The notes below the pieces were generated by a model, which was not told the origin of the DNA, ran no database searches, and saw only the letters and a list, made by a program, of their open reading frames with translations. Made by a program: the position numbers and the translations under genes. Positions 49,196 to 58,582 of a stretch of DNA of 64,000 bases are shown here, one piece after another. The first letter of the stretch is position 1; the number at the start of each line of letters is the position of its first letter. Origin of the DNA: Fibrobacter sp. UWB5 (lineage in GTDB: Bacteria > Fibrobacterota > Fibrobacteria > Fibrobacterales > Fibrobacteraceae); NCBI RefSeq assembly GCF_002210295.1, contig NZ_MWQH01000006.1, positions 186,001 through 250,000 on the forward strand, in the 5' to 3' direction.

Positions 49196-52100
49196 TTACT
49201 TAACCGCAATTCGTTGGATTTGTCTATCGACGCGAATCAAAAAATTTCCTGAATGCGGCAAAACTACAGAAAAACCACTCCCGCCTACACGACCCGTGGC
49301 TAGCACCTGTCCCTGTATATCCAACACTGCATACGAGCTACCATTCCGTGCCCCTGACACCAGCACATTTCTGTCGGCAACAATCACCTGGAAGCGCGGA
49401 GCCTCCCATTTTTCCAATACGGCATCGTTGCATTCCTTGCCATCGCAATAGAGCACTAATTTTTTGCGGCTAGAAGAGGATTTTGCAGACCTACTCGAGC
49501 TAGACTTCGCTTTAACGCTGGAGCTCGATTTCGCCTTGGAGCTCGAACTAGACTTCGCCTCGCTTGAAGAAGACTTTATAGCACTGCTTGAACTTGATGA
49601 CGCCTCACTCGAGGACGATTCCTCAAGATAGTTCTTGATTACTCCACAGAAATTAGGCAACGGCTCCAAGCCCACATTTTGCCCCCATATAGAACCGTTC
49701 TCCCCTTGATGCAAGGCGTATGCCACATCCCCATTTTCAAACTCTTCCAATTTGGCAGACCTTCCATAAGAAGCTTTAACACCGGCAACTTCCAGGTAAT
49801 AGCAATTCGTTACTTTGATATCCGACTTTACCTCTCCCACCAAGGCATCATTGTCCAACTGCGTGCCGTAAGACACGACAAACCCCACATTGTAAGAATT
49901 CGCAATATTCACATTAGCGTCATACTTGATAGAACCGACCAAGCCGCCGGCATTGTTATGTTTGCCTTCAATTAAACCGGTGTTGTAACAATTTTCAATA
50001 ACCGTATTGCTGTATGAATTAATCACGCCTACGATTCCACCCGGATAGCTAACCGCATTGACCGTAGATCTATTATAACAATTCGAGATTTCGATATCCG
50101 AATACGCCGTCCGAGCATTTCCATTGACAACACCGACCAAAGCCCCCACCTTATCAAAGTCACCCTTGACCTCAAAGTACGAAGCATCGATACCAATATT
50201 TTTGACGATAATAGTGTTTTTATTCGAACCAACAACACCGAGCGACCCGAAAAAGCCGTAACCGCGATACCCATCATAGGAATCCCGTACCGAATCGCAC
50301 TTTACATAAAGCCCAAATACCGAATGCCCTCTTCCGTCAAACACGCCGTTGAACCCATTGATGGGAACCCAGTGCGCAAAGCCCGCAGAATCGGCGACAT
50401 TGAGAGAACCATCCAACTTCAGTACATTCTTGTTCACCACGATGTCATCTTCCAAGTAAGCACAGGGAGAAGTATTCTTCGAAAAGCCGTCTGTACCGTT
50501 CACAATCGCAGCAAAACCATACAGGTCGGATTCATCCTTGATGACATAGCAACCATCTTCATCTTTTGACGGTTCCTTTTTCTCGAGCCATTTTGCATAA
50601 AGAACGACATCCCCAGATTCTTCAGGGCCTATTTCATACAGGCGATCCCCTTTAAAATTTTTGTCCTTGTACCACCCTCTAAAAATGGCCCCGCTGCGAG
50701 TCACATTTTTAGGCAACACGACCCCTACTCCCTCCACATAAGTCGGGACTTCCTCATCAAAGGGGACCGTTCCGCTGCCGGTCTGGTAAGAAATTTTATA
50801 AACCGGAGTGTACCTTGCCCAGAACTCCTGTTCACCGTTAGCCGTTGCCGGAATAAATTTCACCGAATTTCCCTTGAATTCGGCATTGTCATACCAACCA
50901 GAAAACACATAGCCTTCACGGGGGACAGATGGAAGGTCATATCTGTAACCGGGAACATATTTTTCCGGCAGGACCGAGGCATCCCCCTCGTAGGTATGCA
51001 GAATCAATTTTTCAAAGACCTGGGGCATATCCCCCGTTATTTTTTTCGAAAAATCGGGTGCCGGATCTTCACCAACATCCTGCCCCCAAATGGAGGCATC
51101 CAGCCCTTCGTAATAGTAATCGTGCAACAGGTAGGCAACCGTTCCATCGGTCATCATTTTTTCAGGAACCTCGATTCCGTGAATGTCACTAATTCCATCT
51201 TTCTGATAATAGACGTTGGCATAGGTGAAATTTTCTGCCTTGTCCTTGCCCGCATAAAGTCCTAAAATCGAGCCGACATTTTCGTATTCTTCTATTAACG
51301 GCGAAATGATTCCCGCATTATAAGCGTTCACCAGCAACACGGAACTTCCGCTCAAGGATCCCGCAATTCCACCCATAACGTTGGAACCAACGACCGATCC
51401 AATGTTAAAGACGTTCTTCAATTCCAAAGCACCGCTTACCTGGCCAACTATACCGCCAGCTATAGAATTGCCTTCATCTTTATTGAAGGCTGTCACAGTT
51501 CCCAAATTATAGACATTGGTTATCGACGCCGTAACTCCTGTCAGAATCCCTACAATACCACCCACGACATGCCTTGCCGTAACATCCCCACCGTTGAAGC
51601 TTTTTTCTATTTGAACATTTCCATAGGTCAGACCAACCATTCCACCCGCTATAACCGATTTTGCGTAAACATGAGCATAACTGCGCGTGTTATAAATAAC
51701 GACAGGCTTATTTCCACGAGAGTCCACTTCACCGGCAATAGAACCTACATAGGAATTTCCTTTGAAATAAGAATCGTAGATTAGCAAATTTCTGACAAAA
51801 ACATCCCTGTCATCTTCATAGGATTCAATTCTACCAAACAAACCGACGTCACTACTCGTAGAATCATTAAAATACAGACCGAATATCGTATATCCTTGAC
51901 CTTCGAAGGTTCCTCGGAAATTCCTGATAGGCGTCCACGGAATAAAATCTGCAGTATCCGCTACATTAAGTTCTCCATCGCCGATCAAGACTTTATTATT
52001 CACAACAAAACTTTTTCCAAGCCTTGCGCAAGCAGTCGGATACGGCTCCTTATCTTCAGTACCGTTTACGATAGCCGCAAAGCCGTAAAGTTCTTCCTTG

Positions 52101-52219
52101 CTCGTAATAAAGTAGCATCCTTCCAACGTAACCGGAGTTTTGGGGGTAATCGTTCCTGCGGCTTCCGCAAGTACGGCAAGCAATGCCACAATCCCCCAAA
52201 ACGTCTTTATTCTAGACAT
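49196..52219 (-). CDS. Large surface protein: duplicated GLUG modules, InlB repeats, Ser linker, T9SS-like C-terminus
   Basis: The 1007-residue product has a signal peptide (TFWGIVALLAVLAEAAG). Two copies of a module of about 340 residues follow, each opening C-Y-x-I...LYGFAAIVNGT (at about 30 and 545) and containing GLUG-type repeats (GGIVGxxxG). Between them lie two InlB/Listeria-Bacteroides repeats (GYVFSGWYDNAEFKGNSV, RSGAIFRGWYKDKNFKGDRL). A Ser-rich linker with alternating KSSSS/AKSSSS (about 880-930) precedes a C-terminal domain with VLDIQGQVLATGRVG and FLIRVDRQIQRIAVK, resembling a T9SS sorting domain. It is probably an adhesin. The start at 52219 has GAGG nine bases upstream. Confidence 0.88.
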   Translation of the reverse strand: MSRIKTFWGIVALLAVLAEAAGTITPKTPVTLEGCYFITSKEELYGFAAIVNGTEDKEPYPTACARLGKSFVVNNKVLIGDGELNVADTADFIPWTPIRNFRGTFEGQGYTIFGLYFNDSTSSDVGLFGRIESYEDDRDVFVRNLLIYDSYFKGNSYVGSIAGEVDSRGNKPVVIYNTRSYAHVYAKSVIAGGMVGLTYGNVQIEKSFNGGDVTARHVVGGIVGILTGVTASITNVYNLGTVTAFNKDEGNSIAGGIVGQVSGALELKNVFNIGSVVGSNVMGGIAGSLSGSSVLLVNAYNAGIISPLIEEYENVGSILGLYAGKDKAENFTYANVYYQKDGISDIHGIEVPEKMMTDGTVAYLLHDYYYEGLDASIWGQDVGEDPAPDFSKKITGDMPQVFEKLILHTYEGDASVLPEKYVPGYRYDLPSVPREGYVFSGWYDNAEFKGNSVKFIPATANGEQEFWARYTPVYKISYQTGSGTVPFDEEVPTYVEGVGVVLPKNVTRSGAIFRGWYKDKNFKGDRLYEIGPEESGDVVLYAKWLEKKEPSKDEDGCYVIKDESDLYGFAAIVNGTDGFSKNTSPCAYLEDDIVVNKNVLKLDGSLNVADSAGFAHWVPINGFNGVFDGRGHSVFGLYVKCDSVRDSYDGYRGYGFFGSLGVVGSNKNTIIVKNIGIDASYFEVKGDFDKVGALVGVVNGNARTAYSDIEISNCYNRSTVNAVSYPGGIVGVINSYSNTVIENCYNTGLIEGKHNNAGGLVGSIKYDANVNIANSYNVGFVVSYGTQLDNDALVGEVKSDIKVTNCYYLEVAGVKASYGRSAKLEEFENGDVAYALHQGENGSIWGQNVGLEPLPNFCGVIKNYLEESSSSEASSSSSSAIKSSSSEAKSSSSSKAKSSSSVKAKSSSSRSAKSSSSRKKLVLYCDGKECNDAVLEKWEAPRFQVIVADRNVLVSGARNGSSYAVLDIQGQVLATGRVGGSGFSVVLPHSGNFLIRVDRQIQRIAVK

Positions 52220-52278
52220 CTCTCTTAACCTCAAGTAAATCTTGTCGATAAGTATAGATAAAAAATGAGAAATCATCT

Positions 52279-52307
52279 TTGGAGCGACCAAGAATATTTT
52301 CTATATT
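52279..52307 (+). promoter_or_regulatory. Promoter of fabF
   Basis: TTGGAG (52279-52284), 17 bp spacer, TATATT (52302-52307), then 7 bases to the ATG. It is the best-formed promoter of the leaderless set. Confidence 0.7.
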
Positions 52308-52314
52308 CCCCGCC

Positions 52315-53562
52315 ATGACTAAAAGACGCGTAGTAATCACTGGTATGGGAGCGGTGACTCCCGTTGGCAAGAACATTAACGATTTTTGGGCAGCTATTCG
52401 CGCAGGCAAGTGCGGTGTCGGCCCCATCACCCTTTTTGACGCAAGCAACTGCCCGGTAAAGATTGCTGCCGAAGTCAAGGATTTTAAGCCCGAAGAACAC
52501 GACATTGACCCGAAGGAAGCCCGCCGCATGGCCCGCTTCACGCAGTTCCTGCTCGCCGCCTCCAAGGAAGCGGTTGCAGACGCAAGCCTTACGCCCGAAG
52601 ACCTGGCTGCTGACACCACCGGCATTGTCGCAGGTACCGGCCTCGGCGGCCTTGACATTGTCGATTCTACCTATACGCAGTACATGAACGGTGGCAAGCG
52701 CAAGGTTTCGCCGCTGGCCATGCCCCAGCTGATTCCGAACGAAGCGGGCGCAAACGTTTCTATCGCCCTCGGCATCACGGGCCAGGCCCACACGGTCTGC
52801 ACCGCCTGCGCCTCGGGCACCGACGCCATCGGTGTCGCCCTTGACGCGATCCGCTCGGGTCGTCTGGACATCTGCCTTGCCGGCGGTTCTGAAAGCGGCA
52901 TTACCGATTACAGCATCAAGAGCTTCGCCGGCATGCACGCCCTTACAGACAAATTCAACGACTGTCCAGAAAAGGCTTCTCGCCCGTTCGACTTGAACCG
53001 CTCCGGATTCGTGATGGGTGAAGGCGGTGCCGTGATGATTCTCGAAGAATTGGAACACGCCAAGGCCCGCGGCGCCAAGATTTACGCCGAACTCGCCGGC
53101 TACGGCGCTTCTGCCGACGCTTACCACATCACCAGCCCGCGCCCGGGTGGAGAAACCTGCGCGAAGGCTCTTACCCGCGCCATCAAGGACGCAGGCATTG
53201 CCCCGACGGACATTGACTACTACAACGCTCACGGAACCTCGACGCACTTGAACGATGCGACCGAAACCGCTATGCTCAAGGTTGCCCTCGGCGAACACGC
53301 CTACAAGATCAAGGTGTCCAGCACCAAGAGCATGACGGGCCACTGCGTGGGTGCCGCCGGCGTGTGCGAAGCCATTGTCTCGACTCTTGCGATTCGCGAT
53401 TCGTTCTACCCCGCCACCATCAACTACGAGACTCCGGATCCGGAATGCGACCTGGATTACGTCCCGAACAAGGGTGTCGAAGGGAACATCGATGTCGCCG
53501 CCTCCGCCTCTCTCGGCTTCGGCGGTCACAATGGTGTCGTGATTATCAAGAAGTACAAATAG
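52315..53562 (+). CDS. fabF: 3-oxoacyl-ACP synthase II
   Basis: The 415-residue condensing enzyme extends acyl-ACP with malonyl-ACP in fatty acid synthesis. The catalytic triad is visible: Cys165 in CTACASGTDAIG, His in NAHGTSTHLND (about 305) and His in KSMTGHCVGAAG (about 340). The N-terminal KRRVVITGMGAVTPVGKN and C-terminal NSLGFGGHN-like ASLGFGGHNGVV are family marks. The length matches FabF (about 412). The earlier in-frame codon at 52279 lies within the -35 element and is rejected. It is not beside other fab genes. Confidence 0.97.
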   Translation: MTKRRVVITGMGAVTPVGKNINDFWAAIRAGKCGVGPITLFDASNCPVKIAAEVKDFKPEEHDIDPKEARRMARFTQFLLAASKEAVADASLTPEDLAADTTGIVAGTGLGGLDIVDSTYTQYMNGGKRKVSPLAMPQLIPNEAGANVSIALGITGQAHTVCTACASGTDAIGVALDAIRSGRLDICLAGGSESGITDYSIKSFAGMHALTDKFNDCPEKASRPFDLNRSGFVMGEGGAVMILEELEHAKARGAKIYAELAGYGASADAYHITSPRPGGETCAKALTRAIKDAGIAPTDIDYYNAHGTSTHLNDATETAMLKVALGEHAYKIKVSSTKSMTGHCVGAAGVCEAIVSTLAIRDSFYPATINYETPDPECDLDYVPNKGVEGNIDVAASASLGFGGHNGVVIIKKYK

Positions 53563-53604
53563 AACTTAGTTGGAAGAACTTAGAGCTTAGAGAAATCTCT
53601 AAGC
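53563..53604. repeat. Second-type heptamer array after fabF (N4TAG-like units)
   Basis: The first unit begins on the base after the fabF TAG: AACTTAG, TTGGAAG, AACTTAG, AGCTTAG. The last unit forms a 9-bp dyad with the following CTCTAAGCT, which carries the reverse-strand stop codon of ruvX. The array therefore joins two convergent genes stop to stop. A close relative lies at 60176. Confidence 0.8.
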
Positions 53605-54012
53605 TTGTTCATCAAGCCATCGTTGTAAAATAATCGCAGCGGCCAACTGGTCAATGACCGCCTTATTCTTTTGCTTTTTCTTCTTGCTAAAGTAAGAAGT
53701 CTTTTCTTGCGCCTGCACGCTGGAATACGATTCATCCTGCGTGTACACAGGCATGCCCGGGAATCGCGTTTTCAAGTCCTCAATGAACTTTTCCACCACC
53801 ACATTCTTGCCATCCTTGCGGCCATCAGGGTGATACGGCATTCCCACCACAAAGGCGTCTACCTTGTTGATTTTCACCAGTTCATCAAGGCGAACAAACA
53901 GGTTTGTGGTCTTCTGGTCAATGGTTTCACGCGAAAATGCCATCCGGAATTCGGAATCGGCAAATGCGACTCCGACGCGGTGCTCACCGTAATCAAGTGC
54001 AAGGTAGTTCAT
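53599..54012 (-). CDS. ruvX: Holliday-junction resolvase-like protein YqgF/RuvX
   Basis: The 137-residue RNase H-fold protein has the YqgF family marks: LALDYGEHRVGVAFAD with the first catalytic Asp (residues 3-18), VVGMPYHPDGRKDG, MPVYTQDESYSSVQAQ with the catalytic Glu, and DQLAAAIILQRWLDE with the last Asp. It acts in 16S rRNA 5'-end maturation, and possibly in recombination. An insert SKKKKQKNK replaces the usual loop. The ATG at 54012, 7 bases from a TATATT box, is preferred to an upstream TTG. Confidence 0.94.
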   Translation of the reverse strand: MNYLALDYGEHRVGVAFADSEFRMAFSRETIDQKTTNLFVRLDELVKINKVDAFVVGMPYHPDGRKDGKNVVVEKFIEDLKTRFPGMPVYTQDESYSSVQAQEKTSYFSKKKKQKNKAVIDQLAAAIILQRWLDEQA

Positions 54013-54019
54013 AGGCAGC

Positions 54020-54025
54020 AATATA
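54020..54025 (-). promoter_or_regulatory. -10-like box of ruvX
   Basis: TATATT in TTTTTTCTATATT, exactly 7 bases from the ATG. On the other strand, TATCTT at 54116-54121 lies 10 bases before the divergent activase gene. Confidence 0.55.
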
Positions 54026-54131
54026 GAAAAAAGGGGTGGAGTCTTTTCGGAGCCAATTTTACACTTCTTGTCGCTTTTCTGCGCTTCAATATCTAGGGCT
54101 TTTGTAGCATTTTTCTATCTTTGTGCCCACT

Positions 54132-57100
54132 ATGAGCAATATGAAGAACGATTTATGGGTCGGCGTGGACGTTGGTTCCACCACCGTGAAGATCGCGGTT
54201 GTCGATCCAGAGACCAACAAGCTTTTGCACTATACTTACCAGCGCCACAATGCCATGCAGGCACAGAAGGTTTTCGAGGTGCTGCGTGAGGCCCACGGAC
54301 TTTTCCCCGATAAGAATTTTAGAGTCGCCTTCTGCGGAAGTGGCGGTCAGCCCTTCGCCGAAGCTACCCACGCCTTCTTTGTGCAAGAAGTGGTGGCAAA
54401 CGCACTCGCGGTGCGCGCCACCTACCCAGAATCTAGGGTAGCCATTGAACTCGGCGGTCAGGACGCCAAGGTCGTCTTCTTCGAAAAAGACAAGACTACC
54501 GGCAAGCTCATTGCCTCTGACATGCGTATGAACGGCGTGTGCGCCGGCGGTACCGGTGCATTCATTGACCAGGTGGCCGAACTTCTGCGCATCAAGACCG
54601 AAGCCTTCGAAGGCTTTGCCAAGCGTGGCCAGAAGGTCTACGAAATTTCGGGCCGTTGCGGCGTGTTCGCCAAGACCGACATCCAGCCGATGCTGAACAA
54701 CGGTATCGCCAAGGAAGACATCGCCCTTTCCAGCTTCCATGCCATTGCCAAGCAGACCATCGGTGGCCTTGCCCAGGGTATGGAAATCAAGCCGCCCGTG
54801 ATTTTCGAAGGTGGCCCGCTCACGTTTAACCCGACCCTCGTTCGCGCCTTCAAGGAACGCCTTGGAATTTCTGACGAACAGGCCATTGTGCCGGAACACT
54901 CCGAAGTGCTCGTGGCCATGGGTGCCGCCCTCTCCTTGGGCTCCATGTTTGCCGACCAGGAATGCTACTACCGCAAGGACGGTTCCCTGGACGCACTCAT
55001 CCACTTTAACGAAACCCGCCAGGCCGAAAACAAGGCCAAAGCCGCTGCCGACTTGTTCTTCAAGAACGACGCTGAATACCAGATGTTCCTCGAAGAGCAC
55101 AAGATGGCCGGAAACCACTACCCGCAGCCCGTTTCGGGCTCCACACTCAACGTGTACCTGGGTATCGACGCGGGCTCTACCACCACCAAGTTCGTGCTCA
55201 TGGACGAAAACGAAAACGTGGTGGACGGATTCTACGCAAGCAACAACGGCGAACCGCTCGCCGTGCTCAAGAACGCCCTCAACGAACTTTCGGACCGCTA
55301 CGAAGAATACGGCTGCAAGCTCAACATCTTAGGCGTAGGTACAACCGGCTACGGCGAACAGCTGTTTGCAAAGGCCGTGCATGCCGACTTCCACACGGTG
55401 GAAACGGTCGCTCACGCCAACGCCGCCCAGAAGATTTGCCCCGACGTAAGTTTCATCCTCGACATCGGCGGGCAGGACATGAAGGCCATCTCCGTGCAAG
55501 ACGGCGTGGTCACGGGTATCATTCTGAACGAAGCCTGCTCCTCGGGTTGCGGATCCTTTATCGAAACCTATGCCCGCAGCCTCGGCATCCCGATGGAAAA
55601 GATTGCTGAACTCGCCTTCAACGCAAAGAGCCCCTCTCAGTTGGGGTCGCGTTGCACGGTGTTCATGAACAGCTCCATCATTACGGAACAGCGCGACGGC
55701 AAGCAGCCCGAAGACATTATCGCGGGTATCTGCCGCTCCATTATCAACAACGTGTTTACGAAGGTGATTCGTATCCGCAACCTCAACACCCTCGGCAAGA
55801 AGGTCGTGGTGCAGGGCGGTACGTTCAAGAACAACGCCGTTCTCCGCGCCTTCGAACAGTACACTGGCCTCAAGCCCATCCGTCCGGAACGTCCGGGTGA
55901 AATGGGCGCTATCGGTATTGCCCTCCTTACCAAGAAGTTCATGGAAGAAAAACGCAAGACCGAACCGGAACTCAAGACCAAGTTCATCGGCCTTGATGCC
56001 ATGAAGACCTTCAGCTGGCACAACCAGCCGGGTCAGCTCTGCCAGTACTGCACCAACCATTGCTCCCGCACCATCGTAACCTTTAGCGATGGCCAGAGCT
56101 TCGTGACCGGCAACCGTTGCGAACGCGGCGAAGTTACCGCCGACCCGAACGATCCGAAGACCAAGGCACTCATCGCCGAAATCAACAAGAAGATGCAGTC
56201 CGTGCCCGACATGATCAAGCGCACGAACCAGCTCCTGGTCAAGGACTACGCTCCGGCAAAGCTCGTCGAAAATAACGGCAAGACCATCGGTATTCCGCGC
56301 GTGCTCGAATTCTGGGCATCGCTCCCGTTCTGGAAGGCCTTCTTTACGAGCCTCGGCTACACCGTCGTGATTAGCCGCCAGAGCGACTACAAGATGTTTG
56401 AAGCCGGCCTTCACAGCGTGCCCTCTGACACGGTGTGCTTCCCGGCAAAGCTTGTGCATGGCCACGTGCTCAGCCTCATTGAAAAGAAAGTCGACCGCAT
56501 CTTCTTCCCGATGATGGTTGCAGTCCCCAGTGACCACACCAAGTTCACGGCAACGTCCGTTTGCCCGGTGGTGCAAGCCTACCCCAACGTTTGTAAGAAC
56601 ACCGACGAGCCCGAAAAGAATTACAATGTCCCGATGGACCAGCCGATTTTCCACTGGTTCAACGCCAAGCTCCGTCGCAGCCAGACTATTGACTGGTTCC
56701 ACGAAAACTGGAAGCTCGACAAGAAGCTTTTGGACAAGGCTGTTACCGAAGGCGAAAAGGCACTCAACAACTACCGTACCACGCTTTTGGAAGAAGGCCA
56801 GAAGATCCTCGACGACGTACGCGCGAAGAACTCCTTTGCCGTGGTGATTGCAGGCCGCCCCTACCATGCGGACACGCTCATCAACCACAACATCGCAAGC
56901 CACTTTACCGCCATGGGCATTCCGGTGCTCACCACCGAATCGCTCCCCGGCGTGTACGACCAGGATGTGCCGAGCCACACCCGTATCGAAATCAAGAACA
57001 CCTTCCACCTGCGCATGATTGGTGCCACCATGATTGCCGCGAAGGACCCCAACATCGAACTTGCTCAGATCGTAAGCTTCGGTTGCGGACACGACTCGAT

Positions 57101-58565
57101 TTTGACCGACGAAATGATGCGCATGCTGCACCTTGATTCCAACAAGGAAATGCTCATGCTCAAGCTCGACGAAGGCGACGCCCGCGGCCCGGTTGGCATC
57201 CGCATCAAGAGCTTTATCGAAACGGTGAAGGCCCGTCGCGCAGCAAACCTGCCCGACAAGCCCGAAAGCCACGAACCGCTGTTCCACACGCCGTTCGTCG
57301 CCGAAGACAAGAAGCGCCGTCGCATTCTGACGCCGAACCTCTCCCCCGCCTTCTCTGTGCTCGCCAGCGAATACATGAAGCGCGAAGGATTCATCGCCGA
57401 ATACCTGCCGGTCGCCGACAAGAAGGCTATCGAACTGGGCAAGAAGTACGTGCACAACGACATTTGCTTCCCCTGCCAGGTGAACATCGGCGAAGCGCTC
57501 CACTGGCTCGTCGACCACCCCGAAGTTCCGCAGAACCAAGTTTCCATGTGCCTTGCCAAGAACTGCGAAAACTGCCGCGCCGTGCAGTACGCTGTACTCG
57601 CCCGTAAGGCTTTGGACGAAGCGGGATTCAAGGATGTGACCATCATTACGACCGGTGTAGACTACAAGGGCATGCACCCGGGCTTCCAGCTGGGTCTCGA
57701 CTTCCGTCTCCACATGCTGTGGGGCCTTGTCACCATGGACGCCATCGAAACCATGTACCGCGCCGTTCGCCCGTACGAAGTGAACGCCGGCGACACCCAA
57801 AAGGTTTACGACGAATGGATGCCGAAAGTGATTGGCGTTGCCGGCCACCTCTCCACCGTTCAGCTGGTGCGCCCCTCCAAGCTTATCGAAGTCTTTGAAC
57901 AGTGCATCGAAGCATTCAACGGTATCGAAATCACCGAAGAACGCAAGAAGGGCATCCGCAAGCCGCGCGTTGCCGTGCTTGGCGAAATCTTGATGAACTA
58001 CCACCCGAGTGCAAACGGATTTGTGGAAAACTACCTGATGAACAACGGCATGGAAGTCTACCTGCCGGGCATGACGGACTTCTTCCGCGTCGACGAAGTG
58101 GTGCGCGAAGAAAAGCTGAAACGCGGATTCTCGGCAAACCCGGTAATGGACAGACTCGAAGGCGGCGTGACCTCCAAAGTCTACACGCACGCTGTAGAAA
58201 CCGCCCGCAAGTCCATGCACAAGTTCAAGCTGTACGAACACCACGCCGACTGCGTGGAACTCAAGGACTACGTCTCCGATATCATCGACCCCACCTACAA
58301 CACGGGTGAAGGCTGGATGATTCCGGGCGAAATCCTGTACAACTCGAAGCACGGAATCAACAGCTACATCATTCTGCAGCCGTTCGCATGCCTTGCCAAC
58401 CACATCTCTGGTCGTGGCCTTACCAAGGCCGTGAAGGAACGTTGCCCGCACATCCAGGTGCTGAGCCTCGACTACGACCCGGATACGAGTTTCGCGAACA
58501 TCGAAAACCGCCTGCAGATGCTCATTATCAACGCACGTGAACTAGAAAAAGCAAATCAAGCCTAA
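54132..58565 (+). CDS. Giant BadF/HgdC-type activase with fused dehydratase-like subunit
   Basis: The 1477-residue protein carries two ASKHA ATPase domains in tandem. The first has GVDVGSTTVKIAVVD at about 12, with cluster Cys in GVCAGGTGAF and SGRCGVF. The second has GIDAGSTTTKFVLMD at about 345, with Cys in NEACSSGCGSF and GSRCTVF. A Cys-rich linker CQYCTNHCSRT follows, then DUF2229-like and 2-hydroxyglutaryl-CoA dehydratase D-like regions (about 690-1470; KYVHNDICFPCQVN, CLAKNCENCRAVQYAV). In known systems a homodimeric activase holds one 4Fe-4S cluster between subunits and injects electrons at ATP cost. Here both half-sites are in one chain. The exact substrate is unknown. Confidence 0.88.
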   Translation: MSNMKNDLWVGVDVGSTTVKIAVVDPETNKLLHYTYQRHNAMQAQKVFEVLREAHGLFPDKNFRVAFCGSGGQPFAEATHAFFVQEVVANALAVRATYPESRVAIELGGQDAKVVFFEKDKTTGKLIASDMRMNGVCAGGTGAFIDQVAELLRIKTEAFEGFAKRGQKVYEISGRCGVFAKTDIQPMLNNGIAKEDIALSSFHAIAKQTIGGLAQGMEIKPPVIFEGGPLTFNPTLVRAFKERLGISDEQAIVPEHSEVLVAMGAALSLGSMFADQECYYRKDGSLDALIHFNETRQAENKAKAAADLFFKNDAEYQMFLEEHKMAGNHYPQPVSGSTLNVYLGIDAGSTTTKFVLMDENENVVDGFYASNNGEPLAVLKNALNELSDRYEEYGCKLNILGVGTTGYGEQLFAKAVHADFHTVETVAHANAAQKICPDVSFILDIGGQDMKAISVQDGVVTGIILNEACSSGCGSFIETYARSLGIPMEKIAELAFNAKSPSQLGSRCTVFMNSSIITEQRDGKQPEDIIAGICRSIINNVFTKVIRIRNLNTLGKKVVVQGGTFKNNAVLRAFEQYTGLKPIRPERPGEMGAIGIALLTKKFMEEKRKTEPELKTKFIGLDAMKTFSWHNQPGQLCQYCTNHCSRTIVTFSDGQSFVTGNRCERGEVTADPNDPKTKALIAEINKKMQSVPDMIKRTNQLLVKDYAPAKLVENNGKTIGIPRVLEFWASLPFWKAFFTSLGYTVVISRQSDYKMFEAGLHSVPSDTVCFPAKLVHGHVLSLIEKKVDRIFFPMMVAVPSDHTKFTATSVCPVVQAYPNVCKNTDEPEKNYNVPMDQPIFHWFNAKLRRSQTIDWFHENWKLDKKLLDKAVTEGEKALNNYRTTLLEEGQKILDDVRAKNSFAVVIAGRPYHADTLINHNIASHFTAMGIPVLTTESLPGVYDQDVPSHTRIEIKNTFHLRMIGATMIAAKDPNIELAQIVSFGCGHDSILTDEMMRMLHLDSNKEMLMLKLDEGDARGPVGIRIKSFIETVKARRAANLPDKPESHEPLFHTPFVAEDKKRRRILTPNLSPAFSVLASEYMKREGFIAEYLPVADKKAIELGKKYVHNDICFPCQVNIGEALHWLVDHPEVPQNQVSMCLAKNCENCRAVQYAVLARKALDEAGFKDVTIITTGVDYKGMHPGFQLGLDFRLHMLWGLVTMDAIETMYRAVRPYEVNAGDTQKVYDEWMPKVIGVAGHLSTVQLVRPSKLIEVFEQCIEAFNGIEITEERKKGIRKPRVAVLGEILMNYHPSANGFVENYLMNNGMEVYLPGMTDFFRVDEVVREEKLKRGFSANPVMDRLEGGVTSKVYTHAVETARKSMHKFKLYEHHADCVELKDYVSDIIDPTYNTGEGWMIPGEILYNSKHGINSYIILQPFACLANHISGRGLTKAVKERCPHIQVLSLDYDPDTSFANIENRLQMLIINARELEKANQA

Positions 58566-58582
58566 CCCCAATTAAGTAATAC

